DNA of 64,000 nucleotides from Deltaproteobacteria bacterium (GCA_040223695.1 JAVKFU010000018.1:496001-560000), one strand, 5' to 3'; shown: positions 40,426 to 48,281, numbered from the stretch's first letter. Notes: generated from the letters alone by a model not told the origin. Translations and numbers: made by a program.

Positions 40426-40816
40426 ATGACACCTCCTTATTTATTTCCCTTAATTTTATTCAACGCTTTTTATAATGTGCTTGCTAATGGAAGAGACCAT
40501 TTTCCATGCAATGAATACCGCAGATACAATCAACTAATGCGCTGATTACTAGTTATATCGATTATTTTAAATTGAACGTATTTTGTCAAGCTTCCGAAGG
40601 AGCCAGAGCTTGTCAAAAACCTGACCTAACATGTTTTTTTATTGTAGCGTGGGCAATTCGGGTTATAGAAGACGAATGAATCTCCGGAATTAAAATCACC
40701 TAATCTAGTTGTAACTACACAGAATTTACAACTGGCTTAAATTATAGCGAGCAATAGTACGTTTGAACCCACTCTTTACAAATTATTCAAAATAAGGTCA
40801 ATTGTATTCCTAATAT
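40426..40816. other. AT-rich intergenic region
   Basis: 391 bases between divergent genes, markedly AT-rich. It must hold the globin promoter. No coding frame or hairpin stands out. Confidence 0.4.
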
Positions 40817-41197
40817 ATGACAGACCTAAATTTGCCACCTAGAACCGGAATAGTTCTCTTTATTGTTTTTACCCTTATCTCTTTTTCTTTTACAAAAAGC
40901 GAAAAAGAAGATTATGAGTTCATAAATGCACCCTGCACATTAAGGACTATGGTTTCGAAGGGCTCAGTGACTTACGGCCTGTCCGCTGGTGATACTGTTC
41001 CCAAAAAGCATTTCTTAATCGAACTAAATCAAACGATAATTGTTAATAAGAAGTATAAGGATTTCGGGCTTAGCAATGATAAGCAATTTACTTGCAACTC
41101 TGAAATATATTCCCTCGGTTTATATGAACATGATATCAATTATGTATTGATTGTAGAAAACAGCGTTAATCGCTCCCCTCCTTTATTCAGTTCCTGA
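40817..41197 (+). CDS. small membrane-anchored or exported hypothetical protein
   Basis: A 126-residue protein with an N-terminal hydrophobic segment (about 11-25) and a polar outer domain with two cysteines (about 39 and 95). AT-rich like the flanking sequence and without a clear ribosome site. No family recognised; may be a genuine orphan or chance frame, though the anchored layout favours a gene. Confidence 0.45.
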   Translation: MTDLNLPPRTGIVLFIVFTLISFSFTKSEKEDYEFINAPCTLRTMVSKGSVTYGLSAGDTVPKKHFLIELNQTIIVNKKYKDFGLSNDKQFTCNSEIYSLGLYEHDINYVLIVENSVNRSPPLFSS

Positions 41198-41283
41198 CAC
41201 TGTATCTTCATTATTTCTAATAACAATAATACGTAAAGATGAAATCTTTTCGTAAATGCTGACTTGCATAAAGGAGGAGTCAT

Positions 41284-42156
41284 ATGTCATATATAAAATA
41301 CAAAGCGGTTTTATTTACGTCCACTCTACTTTTATTACAGTTATTATGTCCACATATATCACCCCGTGCGCATGAGGAGGAGTCGCGCCATATTCAGGGG
41401 CTGCACTTCTCACACCCTCTTATTACCGAATCACCCTCCCCAGACACGAAAATAAGGCTCGACTATTTTTTTCTCGATGTAGACGGGGAGGCAGAGGATG
41501 AGGAGCTCGGGGAGGAAGGTGAAGGGCCGTCTGGGTTCAAGGAGCACACCGTAAACCTGGAGCTAGAATACGCCTTTACCAGAAACATAAGCATAGAAGC
41601 CGACATACCCTATACGTTCCTCGACCCGGATGAGGGTTCGGGTGTGAGCCATTTTAACAATATAGAGATAGGTCTCAAGCTCGCAAGCTTTATCCTGGAG
41701 GAGTACGGGATACTCGTGGGGGGAGGCATCGAGTTCGGACTCCCTACGGGGGACGACAGTAAAGGGATAGGCAGCGACAACATATTCGAGATCGAGCCGT
41801 TCCTCTCTTTCGGTTATAAGTACAGGATTCTCGAAGTCGTATCGTTTCTTCATCTCGGATTTCCTGTGAACCAGAATAATAATCAGGATGAAGGGGATGA
41901 GCTGGGCTACAACCTCTCCCTGCTTGCACACGCTACTGACTGGCTTGAGGTATTACTGGAATTCGACGGCGAGACGGTTCTAAACGGGGAGGAAGACGGA
42001 GAATCCGTGCTTAATATAGATCCCGGCATCAAGGTAGCTCCCTTTAGTAACAAAGATATACAGATTGGGTTCGGCGCGGGTTTCCCGATTACGGATGATG
42101 AGGAATTCAAGTACAGGCTGATAGCATCTATTTTTTACCATCTGCCGTATAAGTAG
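41284..42156 (+). CDS. outer-membrane beta-barrel protein (PF13557/MetA-like type)
   Basis: A 290-residue protein with a signal peptide (about residues 1-30) and alternating beta-strand pattern throughout, ending in YHLPYK, close to the usual aromatic-ended last strand. The layout (acidic loop with repeated E/D near 55-75, then TVNLELEYAFTRNISIEADIPY) is that of the family of transporter-like outer-membrane proteins sometimes annotated with phenol degradation. The substrate is unknown. AAGGAGGAG lies just before the ATG. A hairpin (42184-42216) follows. Confidence 0.78.
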   Translation: MSYIKYKAVLFTSTLLLLQLLCPHISPRAHEEESRHIQGLHFSHPLITESPSPDTKIRLDYFFLDVDGEAEDEELGEEGEGPSGFKEHTVNLELEYAFTRNISIEADIPYTFLDPDEGSGVSHFNNIEIGLKLASFILEEYGILVGGGIEFGLPTGDDSKGIGSDNIFEIEPFLSFGYKYRILEVVSFLHLGFPVNQNNNQDEGDELGYNLSLLAHATDWLEVLLEFDGETVLNGEEDGESVLNIDPGIKVAPFSNKDIQIGFGAGFPITDDEEFKYRLIASIFYHLPYK

Positions 42157-42183
42157 AGCCGATCACAGTACATAGTCAAAATT

Positions 42184-42216
42184 CCGCAGGGCGGTTGTAA
42201 CTTAACCGCTCTGCGG
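42184..42216. terminator. bidirectional hairpin between the barrel gene and tRNA-Arg
   Basis: A 13-pair stem (42184-42196 with 42204-42216, one G-U) around a seven-base loop. It ends the rightward barrel gene, and on the other strand it lies downstream of tRNA-Arg and is followed by AATTTTG. Tails of T are short, so it may be a weak or Rho-aided terminator. Confidence 0.55.
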
Positions 42217-42291
42217 TAGAAAAGAAGACCGAGCCAAACGTATTTATTTCCTCGTGTAAATGCAACTAGCTGTAATTACGTGGGAAAAAGG

Positions 42292-42368
42292 TGGCGCGCC
42301 CGGAGGGAGTCGAACCCCCAACCTCTTGATCCGTAGTCAAGCACTCTGTCCAGTTGAGCTACGGGCGC
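42292..42368 (-). tRNA. tRNA-Arg (ACG)
   Basis: Read on the minus strand: acceptor GCGCCCG pairs with CGGGCGC, anticodon loop CTACGGA gives ACG, the T arm has GGTTCGACTCC, and discriminator G is followed by encoded CCA. The anticodon is read with inosine after deamination by TadA in most bacteria. Confidence 0.95.
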
Positions 42369-42609
42369 GCAGGGGAGTAATAATTTTACCGATAATGGGG
42401 AGTTCATCAATAGTGGGGGAATTCGAGCCTGAAGAGCTGATTACAGACTGCGAATACCGGAAATGTGTCGGAACTTATGACACTTTAGATCAAAGTCAAA
42501 TTGCTTAATAACAAATAACGAGTTTATACAGGGAGTTATGTTATAGCGAATATGGCATAAAATATGCAACTTGTATTTAATATGAAATAACGTGAAAGGG
42601 GTGAGTTAA

Positions 42610-42969
42610 ATGGGTAAACTCAACACGGTTGTTTCAATCATAGTTAGCATGATTCTTACTGTTTTGCTATTACTGAGTCTTATGGTTCCTTATGTTTTTG
42701 TGCCGATACTTCTTGCTTTTATCTCACTGCTGGCCGTATCTGTTTACTTACTAAAAGAAAGTCGCAATTTGTCTCACAAGCTCGTGATGAAGAAGTTTTA
42801 CTGTCCGTTCAGGAAGATGGTAGTGGAAGCGAAGTTTCGTCCGAGTATCTTTACATTCCGAACTTACGACGACGTTCTGAAATGCTCTGCGTTTAAAGAC
42901 AAAGTGAGATGCAAGAAAATGTGCCTGGATATGCCGGAGCTTGAGCTGAATTCCCAGACATCGGTCTGA
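42610..42969 (+). CDS. small two-helix membrane protein with C-terminal cysteines
   Basis: A 119-residue protein with two hydrophobic segments (about 6-28 and 31-48) and a soluble tail holding four cysteines (about 64, 93, 102 and 106, as FYCPF...LKCSA...VRCKKMC). The cysteines could bind a metal or form disulfides, depending on the side. AAAGGGGTGAG is just upstream of the ATG. No family recognised. Confidence 0.6.
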   Translation: MGKLNTVVSIIVSMILTVLLLLSLMVPYVFVPILLAFISLLAVSVYLLKESRNLSHKLVMKKFYCPFRKMVVEAKFRPSIFTFRTYDDVLKCSAFKDKVRCKKMCLDMPELELNSQTSV

Positions 42970-43028
42970 GGTGAAGAATTCACACTTGCTCAGTGATACA
43001 TATGCTCGATATTCCCAGAAGGCAGCCT

Positions 43029-43055
43029 GGAGACGTGTGAAAGCGCGTTTTCAGG
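43029..43055. repeat. third, shorter copy of the 43.1/43.2 kb repeat
   Basis: GGAGACGTGTGAAAGCGCG followed by TTTTCAGG resembles the inner part of the two 41-base copies downstream (GTGTAAGCGCAGGTTTT). Degenerate; included because the three copies are evenly placed before one gene. Confidence 0.35.
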
Positions 43056-43084
43056 CATACATGGCCTTTCCCATATTTTATTAC

Positions 43085-43125
43085 GAGCAAGGGAGAAACC
43101 ATGTGTAAGCGCAGGTTTTGCGCAG
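43085..43125. repeat. imperfect direct repeat with hairpin, copy A
   Basis: A 41-base element that matches copy B (43203-43243) at 32 of 41 positions, most differences being transitions. It begins with an AAGGGAGAAA block and ends with an inverted repeat GCGCA...TGCGC around five bases. Confidence 0.6.
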
Positions 43126-43202
43126 AAACCCTGGAATCAAAGTATTTTTGGGGCTAATAGCGTCCGCTAACAGATAGCATGAGGGGGTTCCTGCTATCCG
43201 AC

Positions 43203-43243
43203 GAGGAAGGGAGAAAACGTATATGAGCGCAGATTCTGCGCTG
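43203..43243. repeat. imperfect direct repeat with hairpin, copy B
   Basis: Copy B of the 41-base element. Its 3' part is a perfect inverted repeat (GCGCAGA-T-TCTGCGC). It ends 40 bases before the ATG of the haem-oxygenase-fold gene. Between the copies another hairpin (43173-43179 with 43192-43198) is present. Confidence 0.6.
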
Positions 43244-43283
43244 TTTAAATTTCAGGAATTTGGTATATGATATTTGTCCTGTT

Positions 43284-43907
43284 ATGGATAGGCTTGAAGA
43301 GAAGCTCGACTGTGAGGTTGGTGATTATCTCAGCAGGGTAGAGAGCATGGATGAGGTGAGGGCGCTCCTTTCGGGAAAAGTTTCCCGTGAGGATTATATC
43401 AGGTTCCTGAAGACCTTCTACACAATCGAATATATAAGCCGGAGAGCGGTTTTAAGGGCGGCTGAGAGAACCGGGGAATCGAACCCTTATCTGAGCGAAA
43501 GATTCAGGATGTGCGCCCGGGGTGAGCTCGGGCACGCGGAGATCGCTCTGGAAGACCTCTCGGGGATGGGGATAAAGAGTGTGGACATCGCCGATATTCC
43601 GCTTGCGGGGAGCTACGACGGCTTCCTTATGGAGGAGGCGGAGAAGTACCCTCTCGGAATACTCGGTCATTCCTATCTCTTCGAGAACGCCTCTGGGATA
43701 ATGTTCCCGAAGCACAAAAAGCCCGCCTATCCCTCGAAGTTTATAGAGGTTCACGCGAAGGAGGACCCGGGACACTCGCTCGCCATAAAGAGGACCGTGA
43801 GGAAGATCGAGCCCGATTTGTCCGCCGATGACGAGGGGAGGATTGTGGGTTTCGCTAGGAAGAGCGGGGATCATTTACTCAGACTTTTCGAGAGCATGGG
43901 CGCTTGA
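43284..43907 (+). CDS. haem-oxygenase-fold putative di-iron enzyme (TenA/PqqC/CADD-like)
   Basis: A 207-residue all-helical protein like the haem-oxygenase-like di-iron oxidase superfamily (CADD, PqqC, UndA types). Possible metal ligands are E49, E81 and H84 (CARGELGHAE), E134 (HSYLFENASG), and H157/D161/H164 in EVHAKEDPGHS, whose H-x3-D-x2-H spacing is the family's last ligand helix. Such enzymes use O2 for N-oxygenation, chain cleavage or pABA synthesis; the reaction here is not known. ATG 43284 is chosen; TTG 43260 is possible but lies almost on its only AGGA. No neighbouring pathway gene identifies a substrate. Confidence 0.7.
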   Translation: MDRLEEKLDCEVGDYLSRVESMDEVRALLSGKVSREDYIRFLKTFYTIEYISRRAVLRAAERTGESNPYLSERFRMCARGELGHAEIALEDLSGMGIKSVDIADIPLAGSYDGFLMEEAEKYPLGILGHSYLFENASGIMFPKHKKPAYPSKFIEVHAKEDPGHSLAIKRTVRKIEPDLSADDEGRIVGFARKSGDHLLRLFESMGA

Positions 43908-43969
43908 GAGATTATCTTAATAGGGGCTCGAAATTTGTTAGGGCAAATTCAAGAAAAGAAGTAGAAGCA

Positions 43970-44680
43970 TCATTGACTTGATTGCCACATGATAAATTCA
44001 AGTATTACACCAATGATGGTAAAAATACTAGCTACTATTCCGATAATAATAATCACGGTTTTATATTTTTCCATGAAAGATATTTTATCTTGAAGGTTTA
44101 TTTTGGTATGAGAAAACTTCGTCATTGCATGTACAGAGAAGAAGAAGAGGGCTATTCCTAATAGTAGTAATATGCCTAAAATATCCAAGCCCCTATGTAA
44201 TAAAATAGGAAAAAATAATACACTTCCTGCCAAAACTCCTCGAATAAAATAACTCATTTTCGTATGAAAAAACCAAAAGAATGGTCTCCTTTTTCGCAAG
44301 AAATCGGTAACTTGAGAAAACTTACCTATGACCAAACTTTCTGAACTGCCAGATACATATAAGGAAACAAAAGAATTATAAAATTTGAGTTGGAGATGAC
44401 TTATACCTTCATCTCCATTGTTTGTTTTACCGTATTGGTTAATGTATAAATTAGAAAAAACTTTCGGTATTTTCTTATGCTTTAGAAAATCTTCCAGACT
44501 ATTTTCGTGTATTTCAGTTCCATCAAAAGAGGAACTGATTCTAAAATCATCGCTACCTTTAGTAATAAGAAAATCACTTTGTATAATTTCGACCAATTCA
44601 AACAAATCAGATTTATTAAGTCGACAAGGGTGCAAATCTTTTAATTTGGAATATGTGATCATGTTTGATTTTACACACAA
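43970..44680 (-). CDS. AT-rich hypothetical protein with three membrane segments
   Basis: A 236-residue protein: about 130 soluble residues followed by hydrophobic segments at about 143-160, 166-183 and 212-232. The nucleotide sequence is clearly more AT-rich than the genes around it and it sits next to tRNA-Ser, a common place for acquired genes. No family recognised. No flanking integrase or direct repeat of the tRNA end was seen. It could be an abortive-infection or stress membrane protein, but nothing proves this. Confidence 0.6.
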   Translation of the reverse strand: MCVKSNMITYSKLKDLHPCRLNKSDLFELVEIIQSDFLITKGSDDFRISSSFDGTEIHENSLEDFLKHKKIPKVFSNLYINQYGKTNNGDEGISHLQLKFYNSFVSLYVSGSSESLVIGKFSQVTDFLRKRRPFFWFFHTKMSYFIRGVLAGSVLFFPILLHRGLDILGILLLLGIALFFFSVHAMTKFSHTKINLQDKISFMEKYKTVIIIIGIVASIFTIIGVILEFIMWQSSQ

Positions 44681-44804
44681 ACGATCAATTAGGTCATATT
44701 ATACTAGAATGTTGCTTAATTCTTCAAATAGATATTAGTATTTTCAACGGCATTCATCGGATTTTTTTGCCGCTAATCTCCTATGGCAAACATATCCATT
44801 CAGA

Positions 44805-44898
<94 letters not shown>

Positions 44899-45123
44899 TT
44901 ATCCACTCACTTTTTGGCTCAGTATTTATAAGAAATTAGAACATAAAAAATAACCGCAGGGAAGGGGGGTGTCAACGAAGACGGGCTGTCCGGCCCCTGC
45001 GCTTGCTTGCTGACATTCACGTAATTAAATACCCGGTCCGGGCTCGGGGTTAGCGGTCCTAATAAGCGGGGAGGGGGGTATGCGGAAATGAAAAATAGAA
45101 CACAGTACGAGCCGAAAAGAAGG

Positions 45124-45169
45124 GAGCGTCAGGATCAGGTTCCCTTGGGAATTGCTCATCCTGACGCTC
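45124..45169. repeat. 12-base-pair inverted repeat
   Basis: GAGCGTCAGGAT (45124-45135) pairs perfectly with 45158-45169. The 22-base loop itself holds TTCCC/GGGAA, so a two-step hairpin can form. It lies downstream of the HicAB gene. Confidence 0.65.
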
Positions 45170-45237
45170 TATGGGGGGGTATGGGGTTATCTATATAAAC
45201 AATTGCACTTTTTTACTTCAGACCAGGAATTTCTGAC

Positions 45238-45282
45238 CCTGATGTCGGCAGCCCGGTAACACGCTAAGCTGCCGACATCAGG
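45238..45282 (-). terminator. 15-base-pair hairpin overlapping the hicAB stop codon
   Basis: A perfect 15-pair stem (45238-45252 with 45268-45282) with a 15-base loop. One arm contains the stop codon of the HicAB gene (45278-45280). There is no T tract after it, so it may protect the mRNA end or slow ribosomes rather than act as a standard terminator. Confidence 0.6.
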
Positions 45283-45700
45283 AGGCTTGCCTGATCTCGA
45301 AAAATGCCGAAGTATTGCCGGGTTCAGCAACCAGCACCCCGTCCTGTCTCAATCCCTCGAGATGCAGACGGACGGAGTCGAGCATAAGCTCTTTTGTTTC
45401 CTCCAGTGTATCTCCCACGGCGACACAGCCCGGAAGGTCGGGACAGTAAGCCGAAAAACAGTTCCCGGACTGTTCTATTGTTATTTCGTAATGCTCCTTG
45501 TTTATTATCTGCTGTGATTCGAGGCAGTGTTTAAGTGAGTAAAAAAGCGCTCCTTCGGGAAGGTCCTTGTCCATTTTACAGTTGATGGTGAGCCTCGATT
45601 TTTTGCTCCTCAGCTTAAACTGGCGGTGGCTCCCGCAAATCCTCACGAGATACCATCCGTTGTTCTCTACTAAAAACTTGATCACCTCTCTAACTGTCAT
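45278..45700 (-). CDS. single-chain HicA-HicB fusion (toxin domain followed by antitoxin domain)
   Basis: A 140-residue protein made of two TA domains in one frame. Residues 1-66 match HicA (VREVIKFLVENNGWYLVRICGSHRQFKL, with the catalytic histidine in GSH), an mRNA interferase of the dsRBD-like fold. Residues about 72-125 match HicB (EITIEQSGNCFSAYCPDLPGCVAVGDTLEETKELM), which binds and inhibits HicA. Normally these are separate genes. At the junction an AAGGAG is kept in frame (encoding Lys-Glu of INKEHYE) and looks like the former hicB ribosome site. The usual C-terminal DNA-binding part of HicB is short or missing. SD GGATGGAG is before ATG 45700. It lies 42 bases after the ribbon-helix-helix gene. 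Confidence 0.8.
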   Translation of the reverse strand: MTVREVIKFLVENNGWYLVRICGSHRQFKLRSKKSRLTINCKMDKDLPEGALFYSLKHCLESQQIINKEHYEITIEQSGNCFSAYCPDLPGCVAVGDTLEETKELMLDSVRLHLEGLRQDGVLVAEPGNTSAFFEIRQAS

Positions 45701-45742
45701 GGCTCCATCCTCGCCTTGAGTGAATTTGTGAACTAAACTTTT

Positions 45743-45961
45743 CTATACGTCCTGTCTGTACATAAGTACGTTGTCGTACTCCTTTCCTACCATATTTTTA
45801 TCGAGATAGTCGGATATTGCCTCTTCAATAATCTTGGACTGGCTTTTTCTTGAAACAAATGAATAGAGTCTCAATTTTTCATAGAGGAGGGTTGGTATGT
45901 ATAAAGACCCTCTATGCATTTTATTCGGGTTTGCGCGTTGTTTTATTGTTCCGGCAGTCAC
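45743..45961 (-). CDS. ribbon-helix-helix (CopG/Arc-like) DNA-binding protein
   Basis: A 72-residue protein. After a short tail, residues 18-57 have the RHH layout: a strand (GSLYIPTLLYEKL) and two helices (RLYSFVSRKSQSKIIEEAISDYLDKN). The start is GTG at 45961, seven bases after a -10, which would be leaderless; ATG 45919 (MHRGSLY) also fits and gives a 42-base leader but no ribosome site. It precedes the HicAB fusion in the same transcript and probably represses the promoter through the 20-base palindrome 45974-45993. This would supply the DNA-binding function the fused HicB seems to lack. Confidence 0.75.
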   Translation of the reverse strand: MTAGTIKQRANPNKMHRGSLYIPTLLYEKLRLYSFVSRKSQSKIIEEAISDYLDKNMVGKEYDNVLMYRQDV

Positions 45962-45967
45962 AGTTCA

Positions 45968-45996
45968 TTTATAACATCATTACGTAATGATGTCAA
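45968..45996 (-). promoter_or_regulatory. promoter of the RHH-HicAB operon with palindromic operator in its spacer
   Basis: On the minus strand: -35 TTGACA (complement of 45991-45996), a 17-base spacer, and -10 TATAAA (complement of 45968-45973). The 20-base perfect palindrome ACATCATTACGTAATGATGT covers 45974-45993, so it fills the spacer and part of the -35. The GTG start lies where transcription should begin. Confidence 0.82.
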
Positions 45997-46173
45997 TAGA
46001 GTTTTTTGTTAAGCCTCAAAACTCCCTCTCATGACTTAAATTTCCGGGTTTCGGGGTTTTCCGGGGGCGGCGGACAGGCTTATTCTTGAATTAACCTGTT
46101 ATTCGTATATTCGGGGGTGCAGCCTATTTGATAAATTGGTGTGATTGCAAGGAGTTATATGGTCAAGATGGTT

Positions 46174-46680
46174 TTAAATCCATCTCCGTACGCGTTTTTT
46201 ATACTCCGTATATTCGGAGCCGAATTTCCTCTCCAGATAGGCTTCCTCGCGCATTATGACACCCTTCCGTATCACGGCCATAAAAAAGGGTATTACTATC
46301 AGGACCCAGAGGTTGTTTAACAGAAACGCAAGCGCTATTAACAATATGACCATCGACATATACATCGGGTTTCTGGTATAGGAGTAGATTCCGCCTGTAA
46401 CTACGGCTGTCGAGGGTTTTCGGACGTCTATATTAGTGCCGGACCTTTTCATCCTGCGTTGAGCCGACAGCACGATTATCCCCGACACTAACAGTATGAT
46501 AATCCCCGATATGAATCTGGCGGACCCATGTATGAAGCTGAGCGGCACGAGCAGATTTATCAGTATGCCGATGGCGAGGAATATGATGAATATCAGTGGC
46601 GGCATCGCTATGACGCCGGGGTTGTCATTGTCCGCTGTTGTCATTTTCTTTCCGCTTCCGTATTTCCCCCGCTTTCTCAT
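46174..46680 (-). CDS. isoprenylcysteine carboxyl methyltransferase-like membrane protein
   Basis: A 168-residue membrane protein with about four hydrophobic segments and the ICMT/PEMT signature in its C-terminal half (SYTRNPMYMS and then a closing EExxLxxxFGxEYxxYxxRVxRW-type motif). Bacterial members bind SAM and methylate small compounds or are of unknown role. I start at ATG 46680 because GGGAGGA lies eight bases upstream. It overlaps the preceding metal-sensor gene by 56 bases, so it belongs to the ECF operon. Its tie to metal sensing is by position only. Confidence 0.8.
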   Translation of the reverse strand: MRKRGKYGSGKKMTTADNDNPGVIAMPPLIFIIFLAIGILINLLVPLSFIHGSARFISGIIILLVSGIIVLSAQRRMKRSGTNIDVRKPSTAVVTGGIYSYTRNPMYMSMVILLIALAFLLNNLWVLIVIPFFMAVIRKGVIMREEAYLERKFGSEYTEYKKRVRRWI

Positions 46681-47152
46681 CTCCGCTTTCCTCCCATTTC
46701 TCCCACGCGCGGTGAGGTGGAAAATGATGAGTGGGTCTCCTTCTAATAAACTCAGCAATCATTATCCGTTGCTTCTGATCGAGCTCGCTCGCTATCTTCT
46801 TCGACGCGCTTGCGACCTCGGATACAAGCTCTCCCATAAGCTCGTGAAGCTCGGCCACTCTTTGATCGAAAAGTCCGCCGTCGAACTCAGGTGCCGTAAG
46901 GACTTCTAATACCTCGTCCCTTTTCCGCTCGATTTTTTTCTTCGTTTCATTGGTTTCACTGTGGAGTTCTTTCATCGTTCTCTCGACGAGTTCACGTTTA
47001 TCTTCGGGTAGTTCGCCCATCATTTCGTTCATCTGATTATGCATGGTGAGAGGTCCGGTGAGTCTATGGGAAAAGCTCCCGATGATGATGCCGATCAAAA
47101 GAACATTCAGCAGAATGGAAAACGCAAGCACGATTCTAAGCGCTTTACTCAT
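46625..47152 (-). CDS. periplasmic heavy-metal sensor/Spy-like protein (PF13801 type), membrane-anchored
   Basis: A 175-residue protein starting at ATG 47152 with a hydrophobic anchor (residues 6-28) and a long helical periplasmic part of the Metal_resist/CpxP/ZraP type (RELVERTMKELHSE, LFDQRVAELHELMGELV). The tail is rich in histidine and charge (RRRPTHHFPPHRAWEKW), which could bind metal. It overlaps the anti-sigma gene by eight bases and the ICMT gene by 56. In CnrX-type systems such a protein pairs with the anti-sigma factor. Upstream in-frame sequence to 47407 is only the shadow of the anti-sigma gene. Confidence 0.8.
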   Translation of the reverse strand: MSKALRIVLAFSILLNVLLIGIIIGSFSHRLTGPLTMHNQMNEMMGELPEDKRELVERTMKELHSETNETKKKIERKRDEVLEVLTAPEFDGGLFDQRVAELHELMGELVSEVASASKKIASELDQKQRIMIAEFIRRRPTHHFPPHRAWEKWEESGDEKAGEIRKRKENDNSGQ

Positions 47153-47576
47153 AATAAATCTCCTCGTAATATAACAGTCCGGCCAGCTGAGTACTGCTCT
47201 CTGCGTTCTCGGTATAGCTGGCATACAAGAATCCGGCGAATATACCGAGTACAAGAAGAAGCGGAAGGGCGATTGCAGGTCTAGGAAGTGGTATCGTCTT
47301 AAATACTGAGCCCAGAATATCGAACATTGAGTAATTTTCGAGCGCGGGTTTTTCCATTGCCGCCGTGTCGATGATTCTTCGCTCGAGTCCCGGGGATGCT
47401 TCCTCAAAACGCCTCATTGAAAGTGCTTCCTCAAATCGTCTCTCCTCGTTTAATGCTTTCAGCAGGTCGGGCTGCAACGAACAGACCTCTTTTGCTTTTT
47501 CTCTCAGTTCAGCGGGCCACTTATCGAGTTCGGCCCCGTATGCCTCCAGGTATATGAGGAATTTTTTTCTATCCAT
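47145..47576 (-). CDS. anti-sigma factor-like membrane protein
   Basis: A 143-residue protein with a cytoplasmic N-terminal helical region (MDRKKFLIYLEAYGAELDKWP), one membrane helix (about 103-121) and a short periplasmic tail of about 22 residues. This is the plan of anti-sigma factors in ECF/metal-sensor operons. Its start overlaps the stop of the sigma gene by eight bases. No zinc (HxxxCxxC) motif is present. Assignment rests on position and topology. Confidence 0.7.
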   Translation of the reverse strand: MDRKKFLIYLEAYGAELDKWPAELREKAKEVCSLQPDLLKALNEERRFEEALSMRRFEEASPGLERRIIDTAAMEKPALENYSMFDILGSVFKTIPLPRPAIALPLLLVLGIFAGFLYASYTENAESSTQLAGLLYYEEIYYE

Positions 47577-48150
47577 CGTGCAGTCCCTCCCTCTGTGTGG
47601 TGCCGGTTATTTTTCTCCTCAAAGAAGCCTTTGCGCGCATGAGGAGCGATTCGACTGCCTTTACACTTACGCCCATGATCTCTGCCGCTTCTTTGTTGCT
47701 GATACCTTCGTAAAAGCACAGAGCGAGCGCCGTCTGTTGGGAATCGGGCAGCTCCGCTATGTATGTCTCTATATCGTCTTTTCTTCTCTTCATTTCCACC
47801 AACTCCTCGGTGCCGGCGCTCCGGTCCGGATGGTCGTATCCCGCATCTAGCGGGAGTGTAGTTGTCTTTTTCTTCCTGTCGAGGCACGCGTTCGTTACGA
47901 CTCTATAAAACCAGGTCGTAAACTTCGCGTTCCTGCCGCTGTCCCATATGTTGGGTTTGCTCCACAGCATTAGGAAACTTTCCTGCACCAGGTCCTCCGC
48001 TTCTTCCCTGCTCACGAGCATCCGGTATGCTAGCCTGTAATATTTCTCAGTATGCCTTGTTACAAGCTCCGCAAATGCACTGCGGTCACCCTCCTTTTTT
48101 ATGCGCGCCATAAGCTCTTCATCGGTATGTTCTCTGCTCTCGCTTATCAT
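47569..48150 (-). CDS. ECF-family RNA polymerase sigma factor
   Basis: A 193-residue sigma-70-related factor. Region 2 is clear (SAFAELVTRHTEKYYRLAYRML, EEAEDLVQESFLMLW, then KFTTWFYRVVTNACLDRKKK) and region 4 follows (ELPDSQQTALALCFYEGISN, KEAAEIMGVSVKAVESLLMRAK). I use ATG 48150, which gives a normal ECF length; ATG 48186 or a TTG at 48285 that overlaps the upstream stop would add 12 or 45 residues that look unlike a sigma factor. No site has a clear ribosome signal. It likely drives its own operon, which carries metal sensors on both sides. Confidence 0.9.
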   Translation of the reverse strand: MISESREHTDEELMARIKKEGDRSAFAELVTRHTEKYYRLAYRMLVSREEAEDLVQESFLMLWSKPNIWDSGRNAKFTTWFYRVVTNACLDRKKKTTTLPLDAGYDHPDRSAGTEELVEMKRRKDDIETYIAELPDSQQTALALCFYEGISNKEAAEIMGVSVKAVESLLMRAKASLRRKITGTTQREGLHDG

Positions 48151-48281
48151 GGGGGTCAGGGCTTTTATACTTGCGGTCGACTCCATAAGATAATAACATC
48201 CGGGCGTACTGAAATGAACAGACGGAAGGGATGGATCTAACACCTCAGCGCGCCCGTTGACGAGTGTAGGAGTTTTAGCTA

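Noticed and set aside
42260-42508. Open frame of 82 codons containing a GAPGGSRTPN-like phrase
   Set aside because: It is the antisense reading of tRNA-Arg (42292-42368). This peptide is a well-known false gene over tRNAs.
47153-47407. N-terminal extension of the Spy-like gene to 47407
   Set aside because: It is out-of-frame reading of the anti-sigma gene; the signal anchor starts at ATG 47152.
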